Shown here: positions 57,509 through 64,000 of the stretch, piece after piece
How positions within the stretch are numbered: the first letter of the stretch is position 1
Layout: each line of letters opens with the position of its first letter
Source of the DNA: Trichormus variabilis 0441
GTDB lineage: Bacteria > Cyanobacteriota > Cyanobacteriia > Cyanobacteriales > Nostocaceae
NCBI RefSeq assembly: GCF_009856605.1
Contig: NZ_CP047242.1
Location: forward strand, 4,408,001 to 4,472,000
Reading direction: 5' to 3'
DNA length: 64,000 nt
Made by a program: the position numbers and the translations under genes
Notes under the pieces: generated by a model
Seen by the model: only the letters and a program-made list of their open reading frames with translations
Told to the model about the DNA's origin: nothing
Database searches by the model: none

Positions 57509-58165
57509 ATGAGTGAAGAATTAGCTAAAAAAGCATATCGAGCATACGGTCAAACAACCGATTTCAAAAACTATCAAGGCTTATCCATGCCTGATTGGGA
57601 AAATCTCCCAGAGACTATTCAAAAGGCTTGGACGAGTGCTGCTGTTGCAGTGACTTCACCAGAGGAAAAGCCGCAAGACCTTAAGGAAAAATGGTACTGC
57701 TTTGATATGTATCCAGAGGACATAGACCCTCGGTTTGTTTACTGGTTATTAAAAAATGGCATTGAAATCAGGTTGAATGGGCTGGGCAAAAGAGGGGTGA
57801 TAGCTAATTTGCGATCGCATCTGCCAGAGAGGTGTTGCACCCAGTTCTTCGCAGATGAGATGGAACCAGCACATATCTTTCCTGGATTGGGAGAAATACT
57901 AGACGTAACTAGCGCTTTAGATAAGCACGACGAAACTCTTGGTAAGCCGGAAAGAAGATACAGAAACCCTCTCACCGAAGATTTCGGCAGAATCAACCAT
58001 AAAAATATCGCTGACCATCTGCTCGACGAGATTGAGAAGATATCTGTTAGACAGCACAGACTAAAGGGTTTTTTGATGATGTACAGGATGTCATTCAATC
58101 CAGGGGAGATTTTTCCTATTTCCTACAATGTGGACACAGAAGAAGGCAATGAGGATGATGAGTAG
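57509..58165 (+). CDS. Phage protein of unknown function, 218 residues
   Basis: Opens MSEELAKKAYRAYGQTTDFKNYQGLSMPDWENLPETIQKAW, an N-terminal module I recall from phage proteins of similar size that begin with a helical 'AYRAYGQ.TDFKN..G..MP.W..LP' string. The middle has EMEPAHIFPGLG. Acidic C-terminus (EEGNEDDE). First gene of the rightward early module. No function can be given. Confidence 0.65.
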   Translation: MSEELAKKAYRAYGQTTDFKNYQGLSMPDWENLPETIQKAWTSAAVAVTSPEEKPQDLKEKWYCFDMYPEDIDPRFVYWLLKNGIEIRLNGLGKRGVIANLRSHLPERCCTQFFADEMEPAHIFPGLGEILDVTSALDKHDETLGKPERRYRNPLTEDFGRINHKNIADHLLDEIEKISVRQHRLKGFLMMYRMSFNPGEIFPISYNVDTEEGNEDDE

Positions 58166-58166
58166 C

Positions 58167-58751
58167 ATGAAATATTTTATTGACACAGAGTTCATTGAAG
58201 ACGGTCAAACTATCGACTTAATCAGTATTGGTATAGTTTGCGAAGACGGGCGGGAATTTTACGGTATCAACTGGGATTGCGACTTCAAACACGCGAGTAA
58301 ATGGGTCCAAGAGAACGTTCTGATTCATTTGCCATTTCGCCCGGTCAACGAACCAACCCCCAACACCCAAAACTGGTACACAAAAAAAGACTTGAAATTG
58401 GCTGTATTGGATTTTTTGGGATGCACTTACGGCACACCTGGGAGCTTATGCCCTGGCAAATATTACTTGTCAAATCACATCTCCAAGCCAGAGTTTTGGG
58501 GGTACTACGCTGATTATGACTGGGTTGTGTTTTGCCAACTATTCGGCAGGATGATTGACTTACCCCAAGGCTTCCCGATGTATTGTCGAGACATCAAGCA
58601 ATGGTGCGACCAATTAGGCAACCCCAAGTTGCCCGAACAAGGCAAGGGTGAGCATAGCGCGATCGCGGATGCCAAATGGAACAAAACAGCGTGGGAATTT
58701 CTGCAAAAGTGGCAAGATGGGTTACTCAATGCTAGTGACTGGAGTGCCTAA
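58167..58751 (+). CDS. DEDDh-type 3'-5' exonuclease (RNase AS-like)
   Basis: 194 residues starting MKYFIDTEFIEDGQTIDLISIGIVCEDGREFYGIN, with the DxE pair of DEDD nucleases at residues 6-8 (DTE). The other acids are in YADYDWVVFCQLFGR (D) and EHSAIADAKWN (H and D). Family resembles the Rv2179c/DUF5051 exoribonucleases. ATG 58167 is preferred. Phage-borne members probably degrade host RNA or recycle nucleotides. Confidence 0.8.
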   Translation: MKYFIDTEFIEDGQTIDLISIGIVCEDGREFYGINWDCDFKHASKWVQENVLIHLPFRPVNEPTPNTQNWYTKKDLKLAVLDFLGCTYGTPGSLCPGKYYLSNHISKPEFWGYYADYDWVVFCQLFGRMIDLPQGFPMYCRDIKQWCDQLGNPKLPEQGKGEHSAIADAKWNKTAWEFLQKWQDGLLNASDWSA

Positions 58752-58973
58752 ATGGCTAAAGACAACATAATTCCCATATTGAAGAATGTTGAAGTTACTT
58801 GTACTACTTGCAAACAAAATCGAGTGACATCTTTTCCTGCTCCCAATCACTTTTTATGTGAGGTATGTAGAGCGAGGATATTTCAGTTAAGCGATTTGCT
58901 TTCTGCGGTTATGAGTGAAGATTTTGATTGTGCGCGATCAGTTGCCCAATCTATTTTGAATTTGGAATTGTAG
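58752..58973 (+). CDS. Small zinc-finger phage protein
   Basis: 73 residues with two CxxC knuckles, CTTCKQN and CEVCRAR, suggesting one zinc. It starts directly after the exonuclease stop codon. The remainder is helical and acidic. Function unknown. Confidence 0.6.
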   Translation: MAKDNIIPILKNVEVTCTTCKQNRVTSFPAPNHFLCEVCRARIFQLSDLLSAVMSEDFDCARSVAQSILNLEL

Positions 58974-58975
58974 CT

Positions 58976-59455
58976 ATGCAAGACCTAGTGGTTTTAAAAT
59001 TTGACTCTTACCCCAATGCGATCGCATGGCTGAACGAGAATCCTGGGGTTGCGGTAAAAGGAGAAGACGCACCTTTTGGATTTGGTATAGGAAAAAGTCT
59101 GATGTCATTGCATATTATTTTTTCTAGGTGCATGAATGAGGGCGATAGACTAAGAATTCTAGAATTTTTCCCAAGTGCCAAAGACGTAAATAATATGCGT
59201 CAAGAGATTGGGTATCCTCCCTTGGGACATTCTCATTCCATGTACCTGATTCACGGTTTTACCAGGAAACAGGTAATCGAAATACTAAAACACAATTTTG
59301 GTGTAACCGTTAAAAAATCTGAGTGTTGTGCAGAAATGGTTGACTTAGGTGAATGCTTTGATAGATTGAAAGAACTAGAAATAAGAATTGGTGGCCCGTT
59401 GAGCCGGGAAGATATAAATAAAATTGGTGACTTGTATAGAAAGTTATATCCTTGA
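58976..59455 (+). CDS. Phage protein of unknown function, 159 residues
   Basis: ATG 58976 follows the previous stop by two bases. The first third is alpha/beta (DLVVLKFDSYPNAIAWLNENPGVAV); the middle, LRILEFFPSAKDVNNMRQEIGYPPLGHSHSMYLIHGFT, is not recognised. The stop overlaps the start of the next small zinc gene. Confidence 0.55.
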   Translation: MQDLVVLKFDSYPNAIAWLNENPGVAVKGEDAPFGFGIGKSLMSLHIIFSRCMNEGDRLRILEFFPSAKDVNNMRQEIGYPPLGHSHSMYLIHGFTRKQVIEILKHNFGVTVKKSECCAEMVDLGECFDRLKELEIRIGGPLSREDINKIGDLYRKLYP

Positions 59456-59604
59456 ACGAGCAATCAATCACCTGTCCCCAATGTGGGAAAATTTCCTACA
59501 ACCAAAACGATATAATTCACAAATACTGTGGACAATGTCATCAGTATCATAAAGACATGAAACCCAAGTTTTCACGCCCAAAAAAGGGTTCAAAAAATTT
59601 GTGA
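59452..59604 (+). CDS. Small zinc-ribbon phage protein, 50 residues
   Basis: Starts TTG at 59452, overlapping the upstream stop (TTGA). Sequence contains CPQCGKISYNQND and HKYCGQCHQYH: CxxC plus CxxC with a following His, a motif frequently seen in short phage zinc proteins (type CPxCGxxSxNxND...YCGxCHxFH). The tail is basic (KPKFSRPKKGSKN). Confidence 0.7.
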   Translation: MNEQSITCPQCGKISYNQNDIIHKYCGQCHQYHKDMKPKFSRPKKGSKNL

Positions 59605-59718
59605 CACTTGGTGTTACTTTCAAAGTGGGTTTTCCCCAGCTAAAAATAAACCCTGCCGATGCCCTGCATCCAGCCTGTGGTGGGAATCATAGGGGTATGC
59701 ACACCTGGGGAGGGGCTT

Positions 59719-60441
59719 ATGACCACTGAATTATTTAGAGAGTACCGAAACAATCCCACACGGCAACTGCGCGATCGCATTTTCAACCACCATTACAAAC
59801 TGGCCTGCGAGATTGCCCATCAATATAGAATCTGTTGTGATGAACCACTAGAAGATTTAATTCAGTTGGCGGGGGTAGGAATGTTGACAGCCATTGAGCG
59901 CTTTGACCCAAGCCGAAGCAATGCTTTTAGTTCATTTGCTTGCCCGTACATCAAAGGGGAGATCCGGCATTACCTGAGAGACAAAGCCAGTACTGTGAAG
60001 ATTCCGCGATCGCTTCAGAGTTTGTACCAGCGAGGCAAGAAGCTGCATGGAACCGATGAGCAAATTGCAAAAGCTCTAGGCTGCACCCAACAGCAATGGA
60101 AAGAAGCCAAAGCCATAGGGGTTAATCGCAATTTGTTTAACATCGATAACTTGCTTACTCTCACACTGGAATGGAGCGAAGGGTGCGGAGGTTCTGACAC
60201 AGTAAGTATGAAACGGTTTTTGTCGGCATTATCATTTCAAGAACAACCGGTTAAACCTATTGCCACCACCATAGAACCGTCTTCGTTAAGCCAGTTAGAT
60301 GAAGCTAATCAACAGTTGATCGAGATGTTCTTCTTCCAGAATGAACCGCTTAAAGAAGTGAAGAGGACAGCGATCGCATCTGGTAAAGGCAAAGATGTTA
60401 AAACCTTATTGGTAAATGCAGTCTTAATGATCAACGGGTAG
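59719..60441 (+). CDS. Phage-encoded sigma-70 family RNA polymerase sigma factor
   Basis: 240 residues from ATG 59719 (GGGAGGGG just upstream). Region 2 is clear: IFNHHYKLACEIAHQYRICCDEPLEDLIQLAGVGMLTAIERFDPSRSNAFSSFACPYIKGEIRHYLRD, covering core-binding and -10 recognition parts. Region 3 follows with TVKIPRSLQSLYQRGKKLHGTDEQIAKALGCTQQQWKEA. Region 4 is weak or replaced by a divergent tail (LIEMFFFQNEPLKEVKRTAI). It is group-3-like (SigF/SigB style). A phage gene of this sort could redirect host polymerase to late phage promoters. Confidence 0.88.
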   Translation: MTTELFREYRNNPTRQLRDRIFNHHYKLACEIAHQYRICCDEPLEDLIQLAGVGMLTAIERFDPSRSNAFSSFACPYIKGEIRHYLRDKASTVKIPRSLQSLYQRGKKLHGTDEQIAKALGCTQQQWKEAKAIGVNRNLFNIDNLLTLTLEWSEGCGGSDTVSMKRFLSALSFQEQPVKPIATTIEPSSLSQLDEANQQLIEMFFFQNEPLKEVKRTAIASGKGKDVKTLLVNAVLMING

Positions 60442-61029
60442 GATTGTGCAAGCCTTAATACTGTGGCGAGGGTTGCTCAATTCCTGCCTGATTTTTTCCT
60501 CCAGTAATCCCAGCCAATTGAGTCTATCAACCTGGGAAAGCCAAGTCATGTCTGGTGTTTTACTGGAATTAGTTATCTGCAAGGGACGCAGCGCAACTCC
60601 GAGTATTGCTCGTTTGGGTGCAAGTTCTCGGAGTGACCAGTTTCCGGTTGCACCTTGTAAATCAACATCCCACACACCAATAGCCCGGTTACTGCTATTA
60701 GGGTAAATTTCCCAAACTGCAAAGCGATGTGTAAGCGCAGCATTATGTGGATAAGGTAATGGTCGAAGCCGGAAAGCTGTCCCGCCGAACTCCCCAACCA
60801 TCTCCGCTTGCAGTTCGGGGAGGTAATCAAGTGTGAGTAAATAGTCAGGGCTGCTTTGTTTGGGAATGATCCTATAGGTTGCGACAGCCCCTTGGGTGTT
60901 GCGTTCAAGTCGCAGTACAGCACAGTTGGCTCCATACCATCTCTTGATGATGGTTGGGCTAGTGCGCTGCTTTGATGCAGGTCGAAATAGTTTTCTAATC
61001 CATCTTCGTAATCGGGTGAGCCATGCCAC
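60424..61029 (-). CDS. Phage protein of unknown function, 201 residues
   Basis: GTG start at 61027-61029. Basic opening MAWLTRLRRWIRKLFRP, then beta-rich body (NCAVLRLERNTQGAVATYRIIPK). It overlaps the sigma gene's 3' end by 18 bases. A competing frame starting at 61031 (152 residues) is rejected because its composition is less protein-like. Confidence 0.55.
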   Translation of the reverse strand: MAWLTRLRRWIRKLFRPASKQRTSPTIIKRWYGANCAVLRLERNTQGAVATYRIIPKQSSPDYLLTLDYLPELQAEMVGEFGGTAFRLRPLPYPHNAALTHRFAVWEIYPNSSNRAIGVWDVDLQGATGNWSLRELAPKRAILGVALRPLQITNSSKTPDMTWLSQVDRLNWLGLLEEKIRQELSNPRHSIKACTILPVDH

Positions 61030-61030
61030 A

Positions 61031-61306
61031 TTATTTTTTCCCGATGTCGAAGCTGGACAAAAGATTGCTCACTCGGTCGGTGGGAGACAAACGAATGAAC
61101 CCACCCAAGCCAGATATAAGAGCTATTCGCTCAATAGATTCTCGAAACGGTAATTGCCCCAGCCAAGCATCTCTGACGGTAATTCCTACTGGCATCATCA
61201 GCAGTAGCCACAGCAGCAACTCAAATGGGTCTAAATGAATTTTTTTGTCTTTTTGAAATACCAGCGTCAACCCACTGGATGGACGGTCATTGTCAATGGA
61301 CTCCAT
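61031..61306 (-). CDS. Small membrane-associated phage protein
   Basis: 91 residues with one hydrophobic segment (DPFELLLWLLLMMPVGITV). The ATG is at 61304-61306. An exact GGGCAACTTAG lies 24 bases upstream on the minus strand. Could be a lysis or superinfection-exclusion protein; only the membrane segment supports that. Confidence 0.5.
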   Translation of the reverse strand: MESIDNDRPSSGLTLVFQKDKKIHLDPFELLLWLLLMMPVGITVRDAWLGQLPFRESIERIALISGLGGFIRLSPTDRVSNLLSSFDIGKK

Positions 61307-61340
61307 AAGAGCATAGGTCAAGACTATACTCTAAGTTGCC

Positions 61341-61574
61341 CTAGCTTGCTAATTGCAGTTGGGATAGTTCCGTCAAGGTGGTTTCTAGCCAGGTGATATC
61401 TTCCTGGGTTAGTAGTAGTTTTACTTTCTTCCAAATAGCTTGAATTTCTTTGTCGTCGTACAAAGCTGTCAGCTTTTGGCTTAGTTCTGATACCTTCTGG
61501 CTATCTCGTCTACATACTGCGGCTGTGAGTTGGATTGATGCCCAGCCTTTGGCTTCGTCAATTACTAATGGCAT
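61341..61574 (-). CDS. Small phage protein, 77 residues
   Basis: Helical, opens MPLVIDEAKGWASIQLTAAVCRRD and continues with ELSQKLTALYDDKEIQAIWKKVKLLL. Transcribed away from the integrase. No family recognised. Confidence 0.5.
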   Translation of the reverse strand: MPLVIDEAKGWASIQLTAAVCRRDSQKVSELSQKLTALYDDKEIQAIWKKVKLLLTQEDITWLETTLTELSQLQLAS

Positions 61575-61624
61575 AATTTATCTTTTATTAATATTTAATC
61601 TTGCGCCGTAAAGTTATTTTTTTA

Positions 61625-61644
61625 ACTCAGAATTATCACTGAGT
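61625..61644. promoter_or_regulatory. Inverted repeat ACTCAG-N8-CTGAGT before the integrase
   Basis: Six-base arms at 61625-61630 and 61639-61644 in the 105-base region between the leftward 77-residue gene and the integrase. Candidate operator controlling integrase expression. Confidence 0.45.
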
Positions 61645-61679
61645 AAATTAAATACTTTGTACATTGGGCAGCTTAGGAT

Positions 61680-62609
61680 ATGGAAGAAGCTGCTTTAGTT
61701 TTAGAAACTGGGGATAGGTTAGCCTCACTTAATCCGGCTGCTGTTTACCTCGCCTCACTGGGTAAAGGTAGCCGCCGGACGATGAAGCAGGCATTGGATG
61801 CGATCGCACTCCTTGCCACTAATCAAACTTGTGATGCTATGAACTGCCCGTGGGGGCTACTACGGTATCAGCACACAATGGCAATTCGGGCTGAGTTGAT
61901 GGAGAAGTACGCACCTGCGACGGCAAACAAGATGCTGGCTGCACTGCGGCGGGTACTCAAGGAAGCCCAACGCCTGGGGCAAATGACACCGGAAGATTAC
62001 GCCAAGGCTGCTGATATTAAGCGAGTTAAGTCTAGTGGGTTGCCTAAAGGTAGGGCGTTGTCTTCTGATGAGCTGGGAAAATTGCTCAATGTCTGCGTTG
62101 AAGATGAATCAATATTTGGTGTTCGGGATGCGGCGATGTTGATGATACTCCGGGTGGGGTTGCGCCGGGGTGAAGTGGTGAACCTGGATTTAGCTGACCT
62201 TGACTTGAATGAAGGGAGTGTGAAGGTCAGAGGGGGGAAGGGACGTAAGGATAGGGTGGTGTTTTTTCCTGAAAGTGCGATCGCATACTTGCAGAAATGG
62301 GTGAAAATCAGGGGTGATGACTCTAGTCCGTTGCTACTCCCGATTAGCAAATCTGGTAATTTGGTGTGGCGACGGCTTTCTGATCAAGCTGTATTGTCAA
62401 TCATGCTGGGACGGGGTGAAGAAGCAGGTATTGAGAATTTTACGCCCCACGATTTTAGAAGGACTTTTGCAGGTGACTTGCTGGATGCTGGGGTTGATAT
62501 TGTGACTGTACAAAAGCTCATGGGTCATGCTGACCCGGCGACTACGGCGAAGTATGACAGGCGTGGGGATGCGGCGAAGAAACGGGCAGTTAACCTACTA
62601 AAGCTGTGA
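61680..62609 (+). CDS. Tyrosine integrase/recombinase
   Basis: Site-specific recombinase of 309 residues. N-terminal SAM-like core-binding domain (about 20-115), then the catalytic domain with R162 (RVGLRRGE), K185-K187 region, H257 and R260 (HDFRRTF), H283 (LMGHADP) and Y292 (TAKYDRRG). The GGGCAGCTTAG near-motif ends three bases before the ATG. Presumably acts on the tRNA-Cys attachment site identified at 43216-43260. Confidence 0.95.
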   Translation: MEEAALVLETGDRLASLNPAAVYLASLGKGSRRTMKQALDAIALLATNQTCDAMNCPWGLLRYQHTMAIRAELMEKYAPATANKMLAALRRVLKEAQRLGQMTPEDYAKAADIKRVKSSGLPKGRALSSDELGKLLNVCVEDESIFGVRDAAMLMILRVGLRRGEVVNLDLADLDLNEGSVKVRGGKGRKDRVVFFPESAIAYLQKWVKIRGDDSSPLLLPISKSGNLVWRRLSDQAVLSIMLGRGEEAGIENFTPHDFRRTFAGDLLDAGVDIVTVQKLMGHADPATTAKYDRRGDAAKKRAVNLLKL

Positions 62610-62760
62610 CATCCACTTCATAGTGAACACCTTTGATACGCACCCGGATGTAATACGGCGGCTTAACTCCATTTTGTTGCAATAGATTAATCTGTGCTTT
62701 AACAGAGGCTTCATGCTTGTTTAGCCAGCTTTTTAAGGCTGATGGTAAGTGGGATTTCAT
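62590..62760 (-). CDS. Small phage protein, 56 residues
   Basis: Starts MKSHLPSALKSWLNKHEASV and ends HYEVDVTALVG. The ATG overlaps the stop of the next gene upstream (ATGA) and its 3' end overlaps the integrase by 20 bases. A beta segment PPYYIRVRIKGVHYEVDV suggests a folded domain. Unknown function. Confidence 0.55.
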   Translation of the reverse strand: MKSHLPSALKSWLNKHEASVKAQINLLQQNGVKPPYYIRVRIKGVHYEVDVTALVG

Positions 62761-63068
62761 TGCTCATCTTCTAAACTTTTCTTCCCCAATCTAGCCGCGA
62801 TCGCATCCGCTAAATATTCTTCCGGCTCCTTATCAACCGCCGCCGCTTGAATTTTGATTTCATCTAAATGCTTCTCGGCGTTTCGCATAGTGTAGGTTTC
62901 CAGCGCAGTACTGATGCAGGCGCTGATATCTTTTCTGGTGGCTAGTGATGCAATAACCAATCTCAAATACAACTGCGCTGGGAGCTTTGGCACCCCTGGG
63001 CGTTTGTCGATGATTTCGGTGATAATACCGCGCTGCTTGAGAACTTCAATTAGTTTATCTATATCCAC
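62757..63068 (-). CDS. Small phage protein, possible regulator
   Basis: 103 residues, GTG start at 63066-63068. Helical, with a middle part LYLRLVIASLATRKDISACISTALETYTMRN that could be DNA-binding or dimerising. Overlaps the following 56-residue gene by ATGA, so the two form a pair. Family not recognised. Confidence 0.5.
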   Translation of the reverse strand: MDIDKLIEVLKQRGIITEIIDKRPGVPKLPAQLYLRLVIASLATRKDISACISTALETYTMRNAEKHLDEIKIQAAAVDKEPEEYLADAIAARLGKKSLEDEQ

Positions 63069-63096
63069 CTGCGATACCCTTACTATGCTTACCCTT

Positions 63097-63112
63097 GCTA
63101 CTGCTTAGTAGC
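63097..63112. promoter_or_regulatory. Palindrome GCTACTGCTTAGTAGC in the divergent control region
   Basis: Perfect six-base arms around GCTT, 29 bases upstream of the leftward start at 63068 and about 105 bases upstream of the rightward gene at 63216. A TATGGTATCAT-like -10 follows at about 63119-63129. Candidate lysogeny operator. Confidence 0.5.
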
Positions 63113-63215
63113 TGAGACTATGGTATCATGCGTTTATTAAGGTATCGCCCCCAGTGCTGACACACCAGGGACTTCCCCTCAAGTAGTCGTAACCTACTAA
63201 AGGAGCAATTTTAGT

Positions 63216-63428
63216 ATGCACCCAAGAGAGCTTCGAGAAAAGTACAATCTTTCATTAACACAGTTAGCTTTTTATATGACCTGCGATCGCAGAACAGCTG
63301 AAAGATATTGTTCGCACGCATCAGACGACCCGCGACCCCAGGTTTTTTTAACCTGCCAACTGCTTGATTTTTATTGGCAGACTATAGGTAGAGTGCAGCC
63401 CCCGCCTTTTCTTGTACCGGCAATTTGA
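63216..63428 (+). CDS. Small helix-turn-helix phage protein
   Basis: 70 residues. MHPRELREKYNLSLTQLAFYMTCDRRTAERYC reads as a helix-turn-helix. AGGAG at 63201-63205 gives a good ribosome-binding site, and a terminator follows. It could be the Cro-like or other regulator of the phage. Confidence 0.7.
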   Translation: MHPRELREKYNLSLTQLAFYMTCDRRTAERYCSHASDDPRPQVFLTCQLLDFYWQTIGRVQPPPFLVPAI

Positions 63429-63456
63429 CGGACGTAACTACGAAATTCAACCGCTA

Positions 63457-63481
63457 CCCCACACCTGGCTGTGGGGTTTTT
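63457..63481 (+). terminator. Terminator after the small HTH gene
   Basis: CCCCACA (63457-63463) pairs with TGTGGGG (63470-63476), followed by five T. It lies 28 bases after the stop codon at 63428. Confidence 0.85.
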
Positions 63482-63519
63482 AATTGGGAGTTGTTGACGA
63501 AATTTTGACGGAATTATGA

Positions 63520-63825
63520 ATGGTTGTTCTGGAATGCCCCAAAATTCTTTCACTGGATGATGTAGCGCCAGGGGTTGACTTCTTCCCCACCAAGACGATG
63601 TGTGCTGTATGCGGTGTTTCGCTCTCCACCTTAGAGAGATACCGCGATGACTTAATTAACTTGAAAGTGCCGAAGTTTGATTGGTACTTCTACAGCACAG
63701 GATTTGAACGCACCAGTGCAGAAATTATTTACCAATATGCCCAACTGGTAAAAATACAACGCAAAGACAGGGCAAAGAACTCAATTAAACAACACATGGA
63801 GGTTTTTTGGCGTGACAAATCGTAG
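63520..63825 (+). CDS. Small phage protein with a helix-turn-helix segment
   Basis: 101 residues. The segment PTKTMCAVCGVSLSTLERYRDDLINLKVPKFDWYFYSTGFERTSAEIIYQYAQLV contains a HTH-like CGVSLSTLERY and is followed by helical residues. The stop overlaps the start of the next gene. It may be a replication or regulatory protein. Confidence 0.6.
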   Translation: MVVLECPKILSLDDVAPGVDFFPTKTMCAVCGVSLSTLERYRDDLINLKVPKFDWYFYSTGFERTSAEIIYQYAQLVKIQRKDRAKNSIKQHMEVFWRDKS

Positions 63826-64000
63826 AACAGGTAGAGCCAACAGCGACAAACCAACAGACTCGCAGTCCCCAGAACAACCTAACGGCAGCGTTGACGACAC
63901 GATCATGTCGATGTCGCTGGACATGAAACGGACGATTAAAAAGGTTGTTGTCCATAATGCGATCGCAATGGCAATGCAGGATTTCGCCCTTGGTGACTAC
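63812..64000 (+). CDS. Phage gene running off the right edge (partial)
   Basis: Starts GTG at 63812, with GGAGGTT at 63798-63804. Opens (V/M)TNRRTGRANSDKPTDSQSPEQPN and continues DMKRTIKKVVVHNAIAMAMQDFALGDY to the last base. Ser/Asp/Gln-rich head then a helix. The frame is open at 64000, so the length is unknown. Confidence 0.6.
   Translation, partial: MTNRRTGRANSDKPTDSQSPEQPNGSVDDTIMSMSLDMKRTIKKVVVHNAIAMAMQDFALGDY

Larger units (their letters stand above)
43261..64000. mobile_element. Prophage integrated at tRNA-Cys (right end outside window)
   Basis: Left border is the tRNA-Cys half. Contents: leftward structural and packaging genes (43335-57423), HU gene, rightward early genes (57509-60441) including a sigma factor, small leftward genes, and a tyrosine integrase at 61680-62609. 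Small probable regulators follow to the window edge. Portal, terminase and probable capsid are present. Tape measure, sheath and lysis genes were not recognised, which favours a short-tailed phage, but absence by eye is weak evidence. Confidence 0.9.

Noticed and set aside
60573..61031. 152-residue minus-strand frame starting at ATG 61031
   Set aside because: It overlaps the better 201-residue frame throughout; composition is less protein-like and no ribosome-binding site is seen.

Overview
The window looks like a piece of chromosome from a filamentous, heterocyst-forming cyanobacterium of the Nostoc/Anabaena type. The evidence is the many GCGATCGC (HIP1) sites, the heptameric tandem repeats between genes, the alkane-synthesis pair ado-aar, two psaK genes, a CpcS/CpeS-type bilin lyase and a separate second psaB. 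From memory, the gene order ado-aar-accA-SDR-folE-trpF-psaK-psaK ... rplS-tRNA-Trp-secE-nusG-rplKAJL resembles that of Nostoc sp. PCC 7120. No search was run.

Layout. 1-815: 3' part of a sugar ABC permease. 993-6676: fatty-acid and hydrocarbon genes (ado, aar, accA, an SDR), then folE and convergent trpF. 6805-10438: two psaK genes, a PEP-CTERM surface protein and a bilin lyase-like protein. 10983-15780: RND efflux adaptor and pump. 16026-17812: an AAA ATPase with a PIN-like protein, a candidate defence pair. 17858-19661: a divergent SDR/TetR pair with twin operators. 19853-24147: rplS, tRNA-Trp, secE-nusG-rplK-rplA, an L10 leader, rplJ-rplL and a terminator. 24327-25487: an intact IS630-family element with terminal inverted repeats and flanking TA. 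25499-30716: HlyD-type adaptor, NmrA-like protein, exonuclease III, glycosyltransferase and a small zinc protein. 31070-39081: a signalling cluster (two hybrid kinases, one with CHASE2; a repeat-rich DUF928 protein; a TPR-CHAT protease-like protein) with a near-perfect 34-bp inverted repeat outside each end. 39879-42900: a small membrane protein and the second psaB, ending in a terminator.

From about 43,261 to the right edge lies a prophage, entering next to a 3' fragment of tRNA-Cys(GCA) at 43216-43260. The left two thirds is a leftward late module: glycine-rich tail fibre, structural proteins, probable capsid, portal, large terminase and probable small terminase. It appears to have no tape-measure or sheath gene, so a short-tailed phage is the best guess. 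A rightward HU gene sits between the two terminase genes. The right third carries an exonuclease, small zinc proteins, a phage-encoded sigma factor, a tyrosine integrase and a likely lysogeny-control region. The prophage continues past the window.

The most unusual signal is an 11-base motif, GGGCAACTTAG, present in four exact copies and one near copy near prophage gene starts, including the integrase. It may be the site read by the phage's own regulator or sigma factor. Other leads are the AAA/PIN pair, the inverted repeats around the CHASE2/CHAT cluster, the small PsaX-like protein before psaB2, and a 341-nt two-frame overlap at the end of the portal gene.
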